Source: Chrysemys picta bellii (Eukaryota; Chordata; Testudines; Emydidae). From it: a stretch of DNA of 64,000 nt. The notes under the pieces were generated by a model. That model did no database searches. It was not told where the DNA came from and saw nothing but the letters and a program-made list of their open reading frames with translations. How positions within the stretch are numbered: position 1 is the stretch's first letter; each line of letters opens with the position of its first letter. This document shows positions 12,120 to 25,000 of this stretch, piece after piece. The translations under genes were made by a program, and so were the position numbers. The stretch lies in assembly GCF_011386835.1 (NCBI RefSeq), contig NC_088797.1, forward strand, positions 93,196,264-93,260,263, written 5' to 3'.

Positions 12120-13215
12120 CAGACTGCTAAGCACAAGCTCCGTTCACAGTGGTGCTGAGGGTTCCTATTGGGTCTTGCCAGGGTTTGGCCCACATCCCAA
12201 ATTGCACAGTGTGAATAGAGAACAGGTATAACTACTCCTACTGCATCCCCCTTCCCCAAAAGGGTGTACCCTGGTGCAGGGATGCTTCAAGAACAAAAAC
12301 AAACCCAAACAAAATGTAGATACCACTTGAGTTGTGGTGGAGCCTGTAGTGTTGGGCAGCAATCCCCAAAATTCCATTACATGAATAGAGAACAAGCCCC
12401 TAGGTACATCAAAGTTTCTAGATTCTGATGCATTCCAATAGAATAAGGGCATAACAATGGTTCCAGTAGCTGGATCCAGACAATTTTTATCCCTCATCTC
12501 CCATATTCCACAACAGCAGTAGAGAATAAGCTTTATTCTACTGCACTAAAACAAGGCCAGACCCAACCAAATTCCCACAGAACAGTGCAAAGAACCTGGC
12601 ATCTTGATCCTGCCAATTTTTGACTGCAATCACTCAATTTCCACTGTCCAGTAGTCACAGAATGCTTTGGCCATAAATCCCCATACTGTAAGTGAAAAAA
12701 ACTTGGCTATACGCTGCTGGATCTAGGTGCCTAGTTGGATTTTTCACATGTTCATGTGCCAGGATGTAGCCAATGATATTTTTATAATGGAATAAGAGCA
12801 GACACACTTGGCTTCTACACATCCAATAGAACATTTTCCAGATGGAGCAAAACCCAGGCACAGAATGTGTGTTTTAGCTTTGTCTTGCAAATGATGTGCT
12901 GGAGCATAGAGTTTCTTGTCTCGTAGGAGCAGTGATTAGGTTTGGACAGTACAACTTGGGAGGTTTGTGCCAAAAATGGAAGGGCCCCATGCACAGGAAG
13001 TACTTGTGTTCTATCACGCTTATAGAATTTAGGGACAGAAGTTGCCAAGACCCAGCTGCTGGATCTGGGTTTTTGCAGCCCTCATGTACCAGGATGCATG
13101 ATGGTTCAGTTTTTTGTCAGTGCAGTAGAAGTGGCTACACCAGTTTTCCTTTTAGGCATTAGAATTTGGGGGCAAGGCCCCAAAATGGGCAGAATGTAGC
13201 AGGTGTAGGGTGCCA
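12120..13215. repeat. Degenerate internally repetitive block
   Basis: Several words recur with divergence: 'gaatagagaaca' at about 12214 and 12378 and 'agtagagaataag' at about 12520; 'gctgctggat' at about 12714 and 13055; 'catgtgccaggatg' at about 12754 against 'catgtaccaggatg' at about 13083. A short inverted repeat lies at 12516-12546 ('gcagtagagaataagc'/'ttctactgc'). This suggests an old tandem or satellite-like array with an unclear period. Related sequence occurs near 4820-4880. Confidence 0.4.
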
Positions 13216-13242
13216 CAAATGGGTGTTTTATTTATTTATAAA

Positions 13243-13430
13243 TGGAGATATCCTATCTCCTAGAACTGGAAGGGACCTTGAAAGGTCATTGAGTCCAGCC
13301 CCCTGCCCTCACTAGCAGGACCAAGTACTGATTTTGCCCCACATCCCTCAGGGGCCCCCTCAAGGATTGAACTCACAACCCTGGGTTTAGCAGGCCAATG
13401 CTCAAACCACTGAGCTAGATGGATCCACTT
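13243..13430 (-). mobile_element. tRNA-derived turtle SINE, copy 1
   Basis: Minus strand: a tRNA-like head with A box 'tagctcagtgg' (about 13419-13409) and B box around 'gagttcaatcc', a tRNA-unrelated body, then a tail with 'ggtcccttccagttctagga' that resembles the CR1 3' end. This layout matches the tortoise polymerase III SINE whose tail comes from a CR1-like LINE. It is not a functional tRNA: the anticodon arm and 3' acceptor do not close. Confidence 0.88.
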
Positions 13431-14812
13431 TTTATCTTTTTCTGTTGTTGATTACTGTCATTTGACTGACTCCACAGTCCCAGTTTTGCACCTGCTGATA
13501 GTCTGTATAATATCAAGAAGAATGAAGAGTTGAAAAATATACTTCAGCAATTCCTTATGCAAAATATTGTTTTAGGGGGCTGGACACTTACCATAAATAT
13601 TTTGCGAGCCTCTGTGCTGCTTGAATATATTTGGTCCCTAATATATTTTTCAAGGAACAACTTTGTTTTACATGTAATGTTCAAATACCATTTAAAATAA
13701 ATATGCAGCAGTTTAAATCTTTTGGCTGCATTTGTTAAACCCAAGAGTGATGCAATTTCATTTGTCTTTTCAAAATAGGGACATTTTCTAAAATGCTTTA
13801 ACTTCAGAACTCATTGTGCTGCATATTTTCCCCCACTTAAATAAAACCTGCACAATTTACTAAGATTCACAACACCCAATACTATCACAATATTTCAATT
13901 TTAAAGTTAAGCAGATATACTACATCCATTTTAACATTGGTTTCTAGTTTGTAAACACCATGTTTATTTTTTCATTTTCTTCTCTATCAGATTGGATATA
14001 GACACCTAGATACGGAGATTAAGGCTGTTCACTCAAGCTAAGACTTCAAAACAATTGTTACACAAAATGGAAATTGTTCCATATAACTTTTGAGTAACAA
14101 ATAACAAAGCTACGTAATTCTTTTATTTAGATTTCATTAACAGTGCATAGCCTACAATCTAGATATCTGTATGTTACTTGTAAGAGAAAAGACATCCATG
14201 AAATTACACTAGATCAATAATGCTGGCGGAGGTGTAGAAGGTCAAGACTGATGTGTTTTATGAAGCATCATACACACAATGCTCTGAAATAGGATGACAG
14301 CAATGGTTCTAAAAGTGCACACATCTTCTGCTTACGGTTGCTTAAGCCATTGCTATTGGCTTCTCATTTTTATGAGCAATAAAATTGGTTACCTTAAATT
14401 ATTTCTAAAATAAAATACATGATTATGCATAAAGGACATGCTCTTGTGGTAGCCAGGGAAACCATGAGATCCAGAGACAGTCCGAGTGACACATTGCAGC
14501 AAACAAACAAATAAACATAAGGATATTCTTATCCCAAAGAATCCCAATGCACTTTACCAACTATCAGCCAAATCTTCCCAAGTGATCATCTCTGAAGACT
14601 GTTGACACTAGCTTAATAGCATTTGTTTTGTAATGTCCTAAAGACACGGAAGGACAATTGCGAAATCAGTGTGGATCTCCTTTTTTAAAATCTTCTGAGC
14701 AGCTCATGGGTTAGTGTTCTCGTTTGTGTTCTCAGTGACAGTTCTGTCCTTGGGGGACCTGGAGGGCTGTCCCTTTCAAAAATAATTTTTTAAAAAAATT
14801 CTACAAATAAAG
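13431..14812. other. AT-rich DNA without recognised features
   Basis: No element ends or credible frames seen. Confidence 0.45.
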
Positions 14813-14817
14813 GTGCT

Positions 14818-15770
14818 TGTCATGAGGCAGGCCCACTTAGAGCACCCTCCATGGCAGGCTACACCATGACTGATACACTTATATCAGTTCCCCTGCATCA
14901 CAGTCCCCACAAATAGTCTAAAGTGTTTTTCTGAGTCCATAGAGCCCTTGTGGAGTTAATTGATCAGAAGAGAAAGCCCTGTGCATATGAAGTCCCAGCA
15001 CCATAATCTAGGCAACACATCTAATACAACCCAAATGTCCCTGATCACACCCTGGCTCTCCGATGCAACCCTAGCAGCACTCACCATGCCCTAGCTCTTC
15101 ATTGTAGCCTTCTCTCATTCTTGTACCATGGCAGCCACTCCAACCCTTCCAAGTGGAGTACAAGCCTGCTCCTTCCCAGTAGGAACCCCCCCAGTCTCTT
15201 AGCTGGAAGCATCCCTCATTCACTCTGGCTTTCTGGTGGTTCCTCTGGGTCCAGCTGTCCAGCCCTGGAAATGTACATGGACAAGTTCCTTCACTGTTCC
15301 CCAGCTTCAGCGCTCAAAGGCTCTTGGCTCCAGCTTAAAGCCAACAGGCATCATCCTTTGTTTGTTTTCAGACTCCAGGCATTTTCAGCCTTTGCTCTCT
15401 CTGACTCAGGAGGGACAGCAGGCTGCCCCTTCACTGGTTTCTTAGCCCCCAGCCCTTTTCAGCCTTCAACCCCTGGCTTTGGCCCTTGAAAGTCAGCAAG
15501 CTAGCCCCTCCACTGGCATCCAGATAAGTCCCCCCCCCTTTTTTTTCCTAGAGAGCTTTTCTGCTCTCTGCAGTTTTCCACACAGACTTTCTTGATTCTC
15601 CTGATTTTTCTTGACTGACTCACCAGAATTCTTACTCACTGGGTCACTCCCTAATTTTGTATAGCCTCCAGGTGCTGCCCCACCTTCTTAATTGGCCAGA
15701 CAGAGAGCACCTGTTCCAGTACGGGGATGCCAGACCTGCTTCATTTACAGGGGCCAACCACTTTATCACA
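14818..15770. mobile_element. Solo LTR of an endogenous retrovirus-like element
   Basis: A 953-base segment beginning TG (tgtcatgagg) and ending CA (ctttatcaca), flanked by a perfect 5-base direct repeat GTGCT (14813-14817 and 15771-15775). TG...CA ends with a 5-base target duplication are the signature of LTR integration. There is no internal retroviral region, so it is a solo LTR left by recombination between two LTRs. Frames of 69 and 122 codons inside it are chance. Orientation was not resolved. Confidence 0.78.
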
Positions 15771-15775
15771 GTGCT

Positions 15776-18585
15776 TTCATCCCAATTCTCTGTGCATTTC
15801 ATACGTATTAATTGAATAATTTAATGCTTCTATCTTCCAGCTGAGGAATCCTTGTGAGGCACCTACCTTAGAGCTCCATAGTGTACAGCAAACCACAGTG
15901 GAAGAATGAGGCACACAAACAGAAGGGCCTACAGTTAATTAGTTCATGTGCAGCTAAGTACCCCAAGGTAAAATTCTGATTTTAGAGTGGCCACTTAGTT
16001 TTCCTTAAGTATGTGCTCTAGATGCTGCCCACATTAAATGCTGCCATACTCTCATTGGTAAGGCAATGATCAAATGAATGAAAACAAAAAGGCAATTTAT
16101 ACACGAGAAGGGTAAATCTTTGTAATAGTAAGTGTTCTTGTGGACCCCCCCAAGTGTATTTCAGATCACATAGCTGTAATTTGACATCCAAAAGGGCCAG
16201 CACCCTGACACATATCCAATCTTTGGCCCGAAAGAATGAGCCCACCACAGAGGACACACACACCTCTGTTCCGGACATTAGGGATTATATGCTGTCCCTT
16301 TAAAGTTGGATGGTCCTTATTTTCCTGAACCTGCACTAGGATTCAGAATATATATTCCTAGCGCCTCTGTTTTAAATGCCATTGCTACTAATCCTTTCTG
16401 CAAGGGTCATCTGTCAACAGATGCAGCTCGCACTTCCACTTAACTGCAGACAGATATTTCAAAGGCCTTCAATCAAAATGAAAATTTGCACCTCTCAATG
16501 ATCAGATTTGACATCATCAGGCTGGAACAAGCCAGAGTAGCTGAGAGGTTCCCCCCAGAATCCAGAGCTGCCTGGTTGTATGCATGCCTAAATATCCTCC
16601 TCCAGCTGGGGATATTTTTTCTGGTTTAATCCACTGCAGTCCTGTTACTGGCTTCTCTCCAAACTATCTGTAGGAGGAGATCAGACTACAGTTTTAAGTA
16701 GGAAGCAGGGTTTATGAGATCTGAACTGCTGGGAATTTATAGGACATTTTCCCACAAGCAGTAGAAAGACAGATACACAATGCCAAGGTTCTGTAAATAA
16801 ATATCACATGTATCTCTAACTACCAATAAAACAGAGCCACTTAAGAAATGGAATACATTACTATTTAAGAGTGTACAGCAACGCTACATTACAGTTTAAG
16901 TCAAGAAGTGAAGAGCAAACCCTATTAAAACTACAGGTGGAAATTATAAGTAAACTTGAATTTGATTAACGCTGGAATTCTAGCAAAAAAGTGCTATATT
17001 GTCTTTGGTGACAAGTTGTTCTTAGTTTTACATTTCATCAGGAAAGGTGCATTCTGTCCCATCTGAGAGATGATATTTTTAGCTGCACAGTTCTCCCTTA
17101 TATCATTATTTTGGGGTACTGACTCAGAGCAAAGAGTGTCGCGTACTGAAACACCAACACCATTTCCCTGCATATGAGTTTTTCCTGAAGTTTCCAAGTA
17201 GGGACTAACCAAACCTGACCTGGTTTGGTTTAGGTGATCTGAAAAGATCACAGTCCAAGATGTTATGTCTGCAAATTATCATTACATCCTTAAATTAATA
17301 AAGTCTACAAATGTTAGATTCTGGATGCCCTGCACTAATAAACAAGTAGGAGAAAGAAAACATGTAACCTGTCCCTCAGTCTCTTCCGCTGTGCACCTAC
17401 ACAGAGGGTATCCAGAATGTCTATTTTTTCTCCAGCACAAATGGGGGGTGTGGGGGGGGAGGGGTCAGCAAGGTAATGGGCACTCCACGCCCTAGAGAAG
17501 GCATGGTCAGGTAGGTTTAGCTCTGGCTCTGTTTCCTGTGCACATTTTCTTGTAAATGGAGAATAGTACTGGGGGGGAGGGAGGGAGGGAGAAGCACACA
17601 TTATACCTTATAAAACGGTGTAGCATTCTCATTTCTGAGCATATTTCCCAGTGCTCTCAGAAGCATTCTGCCTGCTTGTGTCCTTCACAGAATGCCTCCA
17701 GCAATTCCCATTCAGGCTCTACATCTCCTCCCCCTGCTACAGCACATCACAGCCTCTCAAAGGTATAAGAGAGCCCTACAGTATGAATCAGATTAATGAA
17801 CTAGGAAGCAATTCAACTCTAGGAGTTAATATTGGGGCTTCTGTAGTTACTGGTTCACAGAAATCTACTTTACCAAGCCTAAGTTACAATAACTCTCATT
17901 CTTTTTAATGATGGCGGGCAATGTATTTTTCCTTTTTCTCTCCTAAATAAACATCACTAGTTCATGATGTTTATGATTCAACATTGAGGAAGTTTTTGGA
18001 CTTTCTTCCTTTTCCCAATAAGCACTATTAAATGAATATATGGCCAATACAAAAACATAACTAAAGTCCACTCCTCCTCCCCTGGGAGGAACAAGAGAGA
18101 GAGAACACAGCTGTCCAGAAGAGCTAGAATCTTTTGCACTGAACAGTGCACCTTAAACACCAATGATTCTTACGTGTAGGAAATCAGTGTCTCATGATTG
18201 AATGTTATTATCTTATGGGTATAGGGGGATTCAAGGTCCTTTTTTAGTATGTGGATTCTTTCAGTTACCAAAAAGGAAAAATTAGAGGCAACACTTGTAA
18301 AGAACATGAAACTGTTCCAGTCTGCCAGTCCAGGAAAGGCACCCTGGTGCAAGGATCATTTTGAACAGATAAAGCCAGACAATACATGAGAAAAAAAAAC
18401 CCCTCAAGATCTATTAAATTAAAAAAGAAAACCTGAACAAAAACTTGCTGCAAAGAAAGACTCTGGGTGTGGGTCCCTTCCTGGGACCTGGAGGTAGGCC
18501 TGGTAGAACAGGAGCATAGTTGAGTGAGTTCCTTGATACTGAGCAAATGTATTCCTGCACCCCTGCACTGAAGTTTTCTTTACTT
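15776..18585. other. Gene-free DNA
   Basis: Mixed-composition sequence with G-rich runs at 17441-17463 and 17570-17592. No element with ends, RNA gene or supported coding exon was found. Short frames lack motifs. Confidence 0.4.
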
Positions 18586-18589
18586 CCCC

Positions 18590-18915
18590 CCATGGGTGGT
18601 GGGTGGGTATCATAGGCTGGGGGAGGCTGAGCTCTCCAAACAGCCGGGTGTGGCTTTGCCCACACTCCACCCCCAGTTCCCCTCCTGCTTCCCACTCTGA
18701 GGGTGGCTCTTCCCCTGTACCATGGCCCCAGCTGGGGCCACGCTGCTCAGCCTCCCAGTGCTCTGGGGCTGGGGCGTTAGCCTGGGGCAGAGACCAGTGG
18801 CCACAGTGGGGGGACTCTGGGCTCTAGCGGGAGGAGTGTGGAAGGGCCTTGGGCAGAAGGGGCAGGGCTGGGGGCTAGCCTCCCTGAACCAGCAGTTCAC
18901 CCAACGTCCATGCTT
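18590..18915. repeat. GC-rich segment, possible dispersed repeat
   Basis: Abrupt rise in G/C between AT-rich flanks, with frames open on both strands over the same bases, typical of non-coding GC-rich repeats. The text ('gggtgtggctttgcccacac', 'ggggctagcctccctgaacc') resembles turtle repeat sequence, but no second copy is present here to prove it. Confidence 0.3.
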
Positions 18916-18919
18916 CCCC

Positions 18920-20540
18920 CCCCCCCTTCCTCAAGCACATAAATTTAACTATGTGAATAAGTCAGTCCAGTGTACAGCAGAGGTACATGGTGGTGTAAGA
19001 TGGATCCGGTCACAGGTATCTTCAAAATGAGTGGGGAATCACATATCTTAAATAATCCTTTGGCGGGCATGTTAAACATTCTGAACACTGTCAAAACAAG
19101 TTCTTACTGCTGTTTTCCACTTACTGCAGTCAGACATTGACTATATCCCTGCACAGATAAGCTCTTCTCAGTAGTCCCAGGGCACAAACTGCTTACAGCA
19201 AAAGCACCACTTAAATAAGGAAAACCCTGCAACTGCCCCTTCCTTTTCCTTCCAGCTAAAGCTACTGACATATGAACTTAGGGACTGATGAAGTGAAATG
19301 TAAGCCAAGTATGTGTCACACTCTGACCCTCATGTACTGTCCTTTACAAGGGGTGAGGAGGGTATAGGGGAGGTTGCAAAATGCCGAGGGCACTTGAAAG
19401 TGCAGGATCTGTGATAAGGGTAGGGAAGCCAGACCCGCTCCTTGAAATTGCTTGTCCTGACTCATTCAGGCCTCAATCAGATTCTCACATTCCCTTTACT
19501 TTAATTCAGCCATCAGTGTGCAGGATGGATGGTGCTCGGAGAATTTTGTATCTTGAGTATTCAGTGTATGATCCTCTTCCTCATTCACTGTAATCATGCA
19601 GCCCACCTCTCCAAAGGAACTAGGTAGGGGTTCCCCATAACTCAGTCCTTACAATACTGCCATTCTGTACACAATAGGACAGAGTTCTTGAGAAAAAATA
19701 TTTTGTGATCATAATGGCCTACAGAGCTCTGTGTCATTTAATGTGCATGTTAATAGACCATAAGAATGAGGCATGGCTCTTTAGTAGAGCACAGATTCCC
19801 TTGGAGCACTGCCTCATTCCATATTCACCATTACAGTGTATAGAATGACATCTCCGACTGCTGGTCAGTGTTCAAAGGGTAGCACCCTGGGTAGACCTCT
19901 GCCCATATACTCTTCAGAGCATGGAGTACTCCTGGTCATGCACTTAGTGAAGACAAACACTGCCATTCTAGCAGCTCCTATCTAACCCAGGATGAGGGAG
20001 GCTCCCTGTACCTTCTCCCCCTCTTTGCATTTCCAAACTGGAGCAACTCGATTCTTAATCCTTTGTATTTTTTTCATCAAGATGAAAACTGGAAGATTAG
20101 TAACTCTACAGTTTGCATTTTAAATGAGAAACGTGAAAGAAAAATCAGCACACAGTAGATGGGGCAAGTTTAAGTGAAAGCTTCATGCAGATCGCAAATT
20201 TTCCTTTGCAGAGATGAAAGAAGCCTTACAGACAGGTAATGGCTTTGGCACAGGAGATAATTAAGTTAAATGATGAAGCTTATACAGCCAGTCATCTTTT
20301 CACATGCTAAAATAGCATATTTCAAAATATTTTTATTAGGGTGTTCAGTGAAAAGGTTCTGGCAATATACACTTCTGAGATTGTTGTACATGGACCCTAT
20401 GAGAGGACACCAGACTAGGAATTAGGACATATATGTTCTCTTCTCTGTCACTGTCCTATATCTATGCCTCTGTTTCCCCTCCCACCCTTTGTCTGGCTTG
20501 TCTATTTAGATTGTAAGCTCTTCAGGACAGGGATTGTTTC
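18920..20540. other. Gene-free DNA
   Basis: A poly-C tract at about 18917-18926, otherwise no recognisable features. Confidence 0.4.
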
Positions 20541-20542
20541 TT

Positions 20543-20838
20543 AGTCTTTGTTTACACTACAGACCTTACAGTGGCACAGCTGTACTGCTGAAGCTGCGGT
20601 GCTGTAAGGTCTCCTGTGTAGCCGCTTTATGCCAGCAAGAAAGCGCTCTCCTGCCAGCATAATTAAACCACCCCTAACAAGTGGTGATAGCTATGCTGGC
20701 AGGAGAGCATCTCCCACTGACATAGTGCTGTTCACACTGGCGCTTTTGTCAATGAAACTTTTGTCAATTAGGGGGTGTTTTTTTCACATCCCTGACTGAC
20801 AGTTTTACTGACAAAAGTGCTTGTGTAGAAAAAGCATT
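20543..20838. mobile_element. PIF/Harbinger-like MITE, degraded
   Basis: The ends carry diverged inverted repeats ('tttgtttacactac' on the left, 'cttgtgtagaaaaagc' on the right) of the 'GTCTACACT' type shared with 33957-34228 and 44798-45082. The interior holds a near-perfect hairpin: 'gctctcctgccagcat' at about 20645 pairs with 'atgctggcaggagagc' at about 20692. No coding capacity. Confidence 0.6.
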
Positions 20839-20839
20839 A

Positions 20840-23676
20840 CTCTGTATATAGCCTAACAAATGTGGGAGCTCTAGACACTTCTGTAATACAACTAAATACA
20901 TTTTTGATACAACTCTGAATGGTGATTTGTTGCACCACTATTCCATGTTATATTGACAAAAATCAGTATATAGAATATACTATGGTTTGAGTGAAAATAT
21001 CAACTTTAGTACATTTTAGATTAACTTGTAAAATAAACAAAGTTGCATACTACTTTTAAAACATTATTTGGTATCTCAACTAAACTCTCAAAACATCTAT
21101 GCTCAATTCCACTCAAATTTCAATGTTCTAGTGGTGCCATCCTTCATTTACCCAAGCCTCCATCAACCTTCCCAATAGGCTTTTTTATTGTAGTTCTCAG
21201 ACAGCAAAACAGTTGATAGCAACAGAATGTTTTCAGAAAGGCACATCAGAAAAGAGTAAGAGGCTCATTGTTTTTATCCAAGTCATTTTTCTCCATAACT
21301 TTTTTTTTTTGTATTTTACTGCTTTTTAAAAAAAAAAGCTTGTTGGTGGTATTTTACAACTTCTAGTACTAACATTAAGTTCTACTGTCAGTTCCTGGTG
21401 TCCAGTTCTGGACTTTTCCTCTGATGGCCCTTTGTCTTACCTCCTTTTGCTAGTAAAGTACCACTTAACTATCATGCCTAGGTCTGTTGTATTGATCTAG
21501 CCAATCTTCAAAATATCTCAATAACACTTGAAATTGGATGAGTAATACAGGTCTATTACTCTACCAATATTAAAATACTCTGTACTTTTTTAAAGTTGTG
21601 TTTATGAATGGGTGCATCATAAGCAAATATATAGCCTAACTGATCAAATTTACTCTGATACTTATTAAATTTATTCCATATACACTGTGAGTATACAGAC
21701 AATAGAAATAAATATTTTATAAGTATGTATTTGCACTATCTGTAACAAGATACATGTTTTTCTTGCAGATCAGTTTTGGTGCAATTTACATTTTTCTTCC
21801 TTTTTAGAGACTGATTAATAACATGAAAGAATTTATTTTAGCTTTTTTTTATAATATCTGTGTGACCAATGCAACTATAAAAATTTCACTTAGGTAGGGG
21901 ATCAAAATAGGCTCTAGAAATCCATAAAGTTTTCCATGAAGATTTTATATCCGGAATTATAAGAGGTTTCCATTGAAATGTGTCTTTCAGAAGACAACTC
22001 CAAAGTGGGGGTAACTTTAAAAAGCTGGTTTCCATCATCATATGCTGCTTTCTCACACTAAAGTCACAACTGTTTCATCCCTTAATGTTTTTTATGCTAA
22101 AAATACTGATGTAGTCTCCAGGGATTATCCAAGCAAACTCTAAAGGTCAAGGGCCAAATTCTGATCTCACAGATTTTACATTGCTGTTACTCCACTGATT
22201 TAAAGTTATTTCTGATTTACACTGGGTAACACAGATCAGCATCAACCGCTGGAGTGTGCAAAAATGTTTAAGTTTATAAAGAATTTTTGTATTAAGATAA
22301 AAAGCACCCTTTTCTTTGTTAATATTTTTAGTAAGTGACTGCTGCATTCATCAAAACATAACAGATCAACTTTTGTCAGATTTTGCACTAAGCATCCCTG
22401 GATTTTTTTATTTTTTTTTTAAATCTTGACTGTCCTGGAATTGTAATGTAATTCAGGAGATGAACAGTGCTCTTACTCGCACCTTCACAAAACACCAACA
22501 CCACATTTGTGAAACAAAGGTTCTTCTATATGCATACATGAAGGATGACCCACCCTGGGTTTGGGGACTGGGGTTGAATTTCATCGCCATCAACAGGCTA
22601 TCATATCATTACTTATTGTATGGCCACTACTCTATCCTAGGAACTGAAATTATGACCAGTCTGCTTATACAGGAATTTGTAGCAAGCAGTTCTACACAAT
22701 CACTGGTCCAGTGGCCACCCCTATGAGCCAACCTCCGCAATCCCTGCTACCTCCAAATTTCCTGATCCAACATAGAATCCTCTTTATAGTGTGCAGACAG
22801 GGTACACATCCTGTTGCATGACAGCTTCATCTATGCCCCTTTGCCTTCATATGTGTTCTGTGGTGTGGGATGAGATGAATTTAATCCCAAGAGAACAATG
22901 ATATTAACTCATACGAACTTTCTCAATGCACACTAAAAATACCTTTGCAAATGGTTATTCTAAAGGGGAAAACACAAGACCCTTGGTTCTGCTGGTCTGT
23001 GCTTTTCTAACAAATATTTTCAGTCTCAAATATATGATGGTTACAACCTTTCATGGTTAATCTGTCTCTGCAAGAACTGATTTAGGCTAAGACTAGTGCT
23101 TTATCTTCCGTGTTCTTATTTAAACTTTGCCCCAAACAATCATGATAACTTTTCATACAGAATCCATCCATGTGAAGTCCAACCTCAGTCTCAAATTGAA
23201 AGCATTAGACACCTTGTTAATGGATGTACTGCTGGTATAATAGAAATGATTAATATTATCCATCCTTGCCAATATGCAGGTGTTCAATAATGGAAAATAG
23301 AAAGTAAATTTATTGTGTGTCCTCAATTGAGAGCCAAGATTATTAATTCAAGACAATTTTGTAAATTGTTACTGTTCTTTTATTGTAAAATACATGATTA
23401 TTTACATAAAGGATAGGTATCTAGTAATTGGATTGTTTTCAACTCTTTCATTTGGCATAACGTAATTTCAACCTTCATTTTACCTCTCACCTTTCTATGG
23501 GTATTCAGCCTTCAATATGTTCCCTTAATCAGTCTATATAGCTTTATAGGCATTACATTCTTCAGATTTTTTCCCTGTTATTTAATGTTAATTTTTGTAA
23601 AGATAAGACAAAACTTAAGGTACAATTGCACCCTCTAGTGTCCAGCTTCTTTAATTCAATGACAACCAGAACCACT
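20840..23676. other. AT-rich gene-free DNA
   Basis: Contains a partial relic of the 'gggccaaattctg' hairpin family at about 22150-22235 and several A/T homopolymers. No supported genes. Confidence 0.4.
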
Positions 23677-23684
23677 CTCTATTC

Positions 23685-23990
23685 CAGGGGTAGGCAACCT
23701 ATGGCACATGTGCCAAAGGCGGCACATGAGCTGATTTTCAGTGGCACTCACACTGCGCGGGTCCTGGCCACCGGTCTGGGGGACTGTGCATTTTAATTTA
23801 ATTTTAAATGAAGCCTCTTAAACATTTTTAAAATGTTATTTACTTTACATACAATAGCTTAGTTATATTTATAGACTTATAGAAAGAGACCTTCTAAAAA
23901 CATTAAAATGTATTACTGGCACGCAAAACCTTAAATTAGGGTGAATAAATGAAGACTCGGCTCACCACTTTGAAAGGTTGCTGACCCCTG
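23685..23990. mobile_element. hAT MITE (CAGGGGTAGGCAACC ends), copy A
   Basis: A 306-base element starting caggggtaggcaacc and ending ggttgctgacccctg, inverted repeats of hAT type. Flanking 8-base duplications are ctctattc (23677-23684) and ctctagac (23991-23998), 6 of 8 matching. A second copy with very similar interior lies at 43328-43638. No transposase. Confidence 0.88.
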
Positions 23991-23998
23991 CTCTAGAC

Positions 23999-24625
23999 CC
24001 TTAACAAATATCAATATGAAAACAAAAATTTGAAAGTGAAAATCCAAATGCATGCAGTTACATTAAGAAACACAATCCAAACTCAAGCTAAAGTAAAGCT
24101 ATCCGTATGATGTTAATATTCGGCAACATTATTACTTTTGTAACTAAAAGGATATTTTTATTATTGGTTCTTTGGCTTATTGTTAGAATTCAGAACAAGT
24201 TAACATAGCATTTTTAAAGAGTCATATTTTCATTTAGAATAATATATTTTATTTAAGCACACAGGGTAACATATCCTCCAATGACAGCTTTTTTTCTTAG
24301 CAAACATTTGGACCTGAACTACAGCATTTTTGACTATATCTGGCAGGGGTGTAACAATATTCAGAAAAGACCCCAACACAAATTTAAAATGCTCCTAAAC
24401 GAATATTTGTTGTGCCCCATCCTTTCCATACCCTGAATCTGTTGTTTGGGGTGTGTGGGCCGGATGCTTTACCTTTGCTGTGGTCTGGACTCCAAGATAT
24501 GTAGGATGGTAAGAAATCAGTGTGAATGTGCCTATTCATGCACAAGCACTTGCAGACTGTATGCATTTATTTCTCCCCTACAAACCCATCCACCACACAA
24601 TCTTTGTGCTCTAGTTGGACTTTGG
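23999..24625. other. AT-rich gene-free DNA
   Basis: No recognisable element or gene. Confidence 0.4.
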
Positions 24626-24629
24626 GATA

Positions 24630-25000
24630 ATTCTTAAATGTTTCAAAATGCTGTACAAATATTAACTAATTAATTCTCCCAACAACTTTCTCTGTCAGAG
24701 GAATATCTCCATTTTACCAAGAAGGGGAATTGATCCCATTATGGAGGGATCTATGTAATTTAATAGAGAATTGTAACTTTTCTATAGGTTCTTTTAAGAT
24801 TTCTATAGAATCTTATAGCAGGGATATAATTCTGTGCAATATCCTACAGAAATTCCCATGGGGGTAGGCAAAGAGATGAAGTGTTTTGTTTAAATCACTA
24901 ACAGAACCAAGACTAGTGAGTCACTGGTAGAAGCCCTCTTAGAACTAAGGAATTCCTGGCTCCCAGCCCTAAAAATAATTTACTAGACCCCTATTGCCTT
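24630..25000 (-). mobile_element. MIR/L2-type relic, reverse orientation
   Basis: Plus-strand order is the reverse complement of MIR: 'gctgtacaaatattaact', then 'tctccattttaccaagaagg', then 'gaattcctggctcccagccc' and 'tttactagacccc'. Highly diverged, with possible internal insertions. Confidence 0.55.

Noticed and set aside
13243..13430. A tRNA gene on the minus strand
   Set aside because: A and B boxes are present but the cloverleaf does not close, and the sequence continues into a CR1-like tail; it is a SINE. The same holds for 50909-51086.
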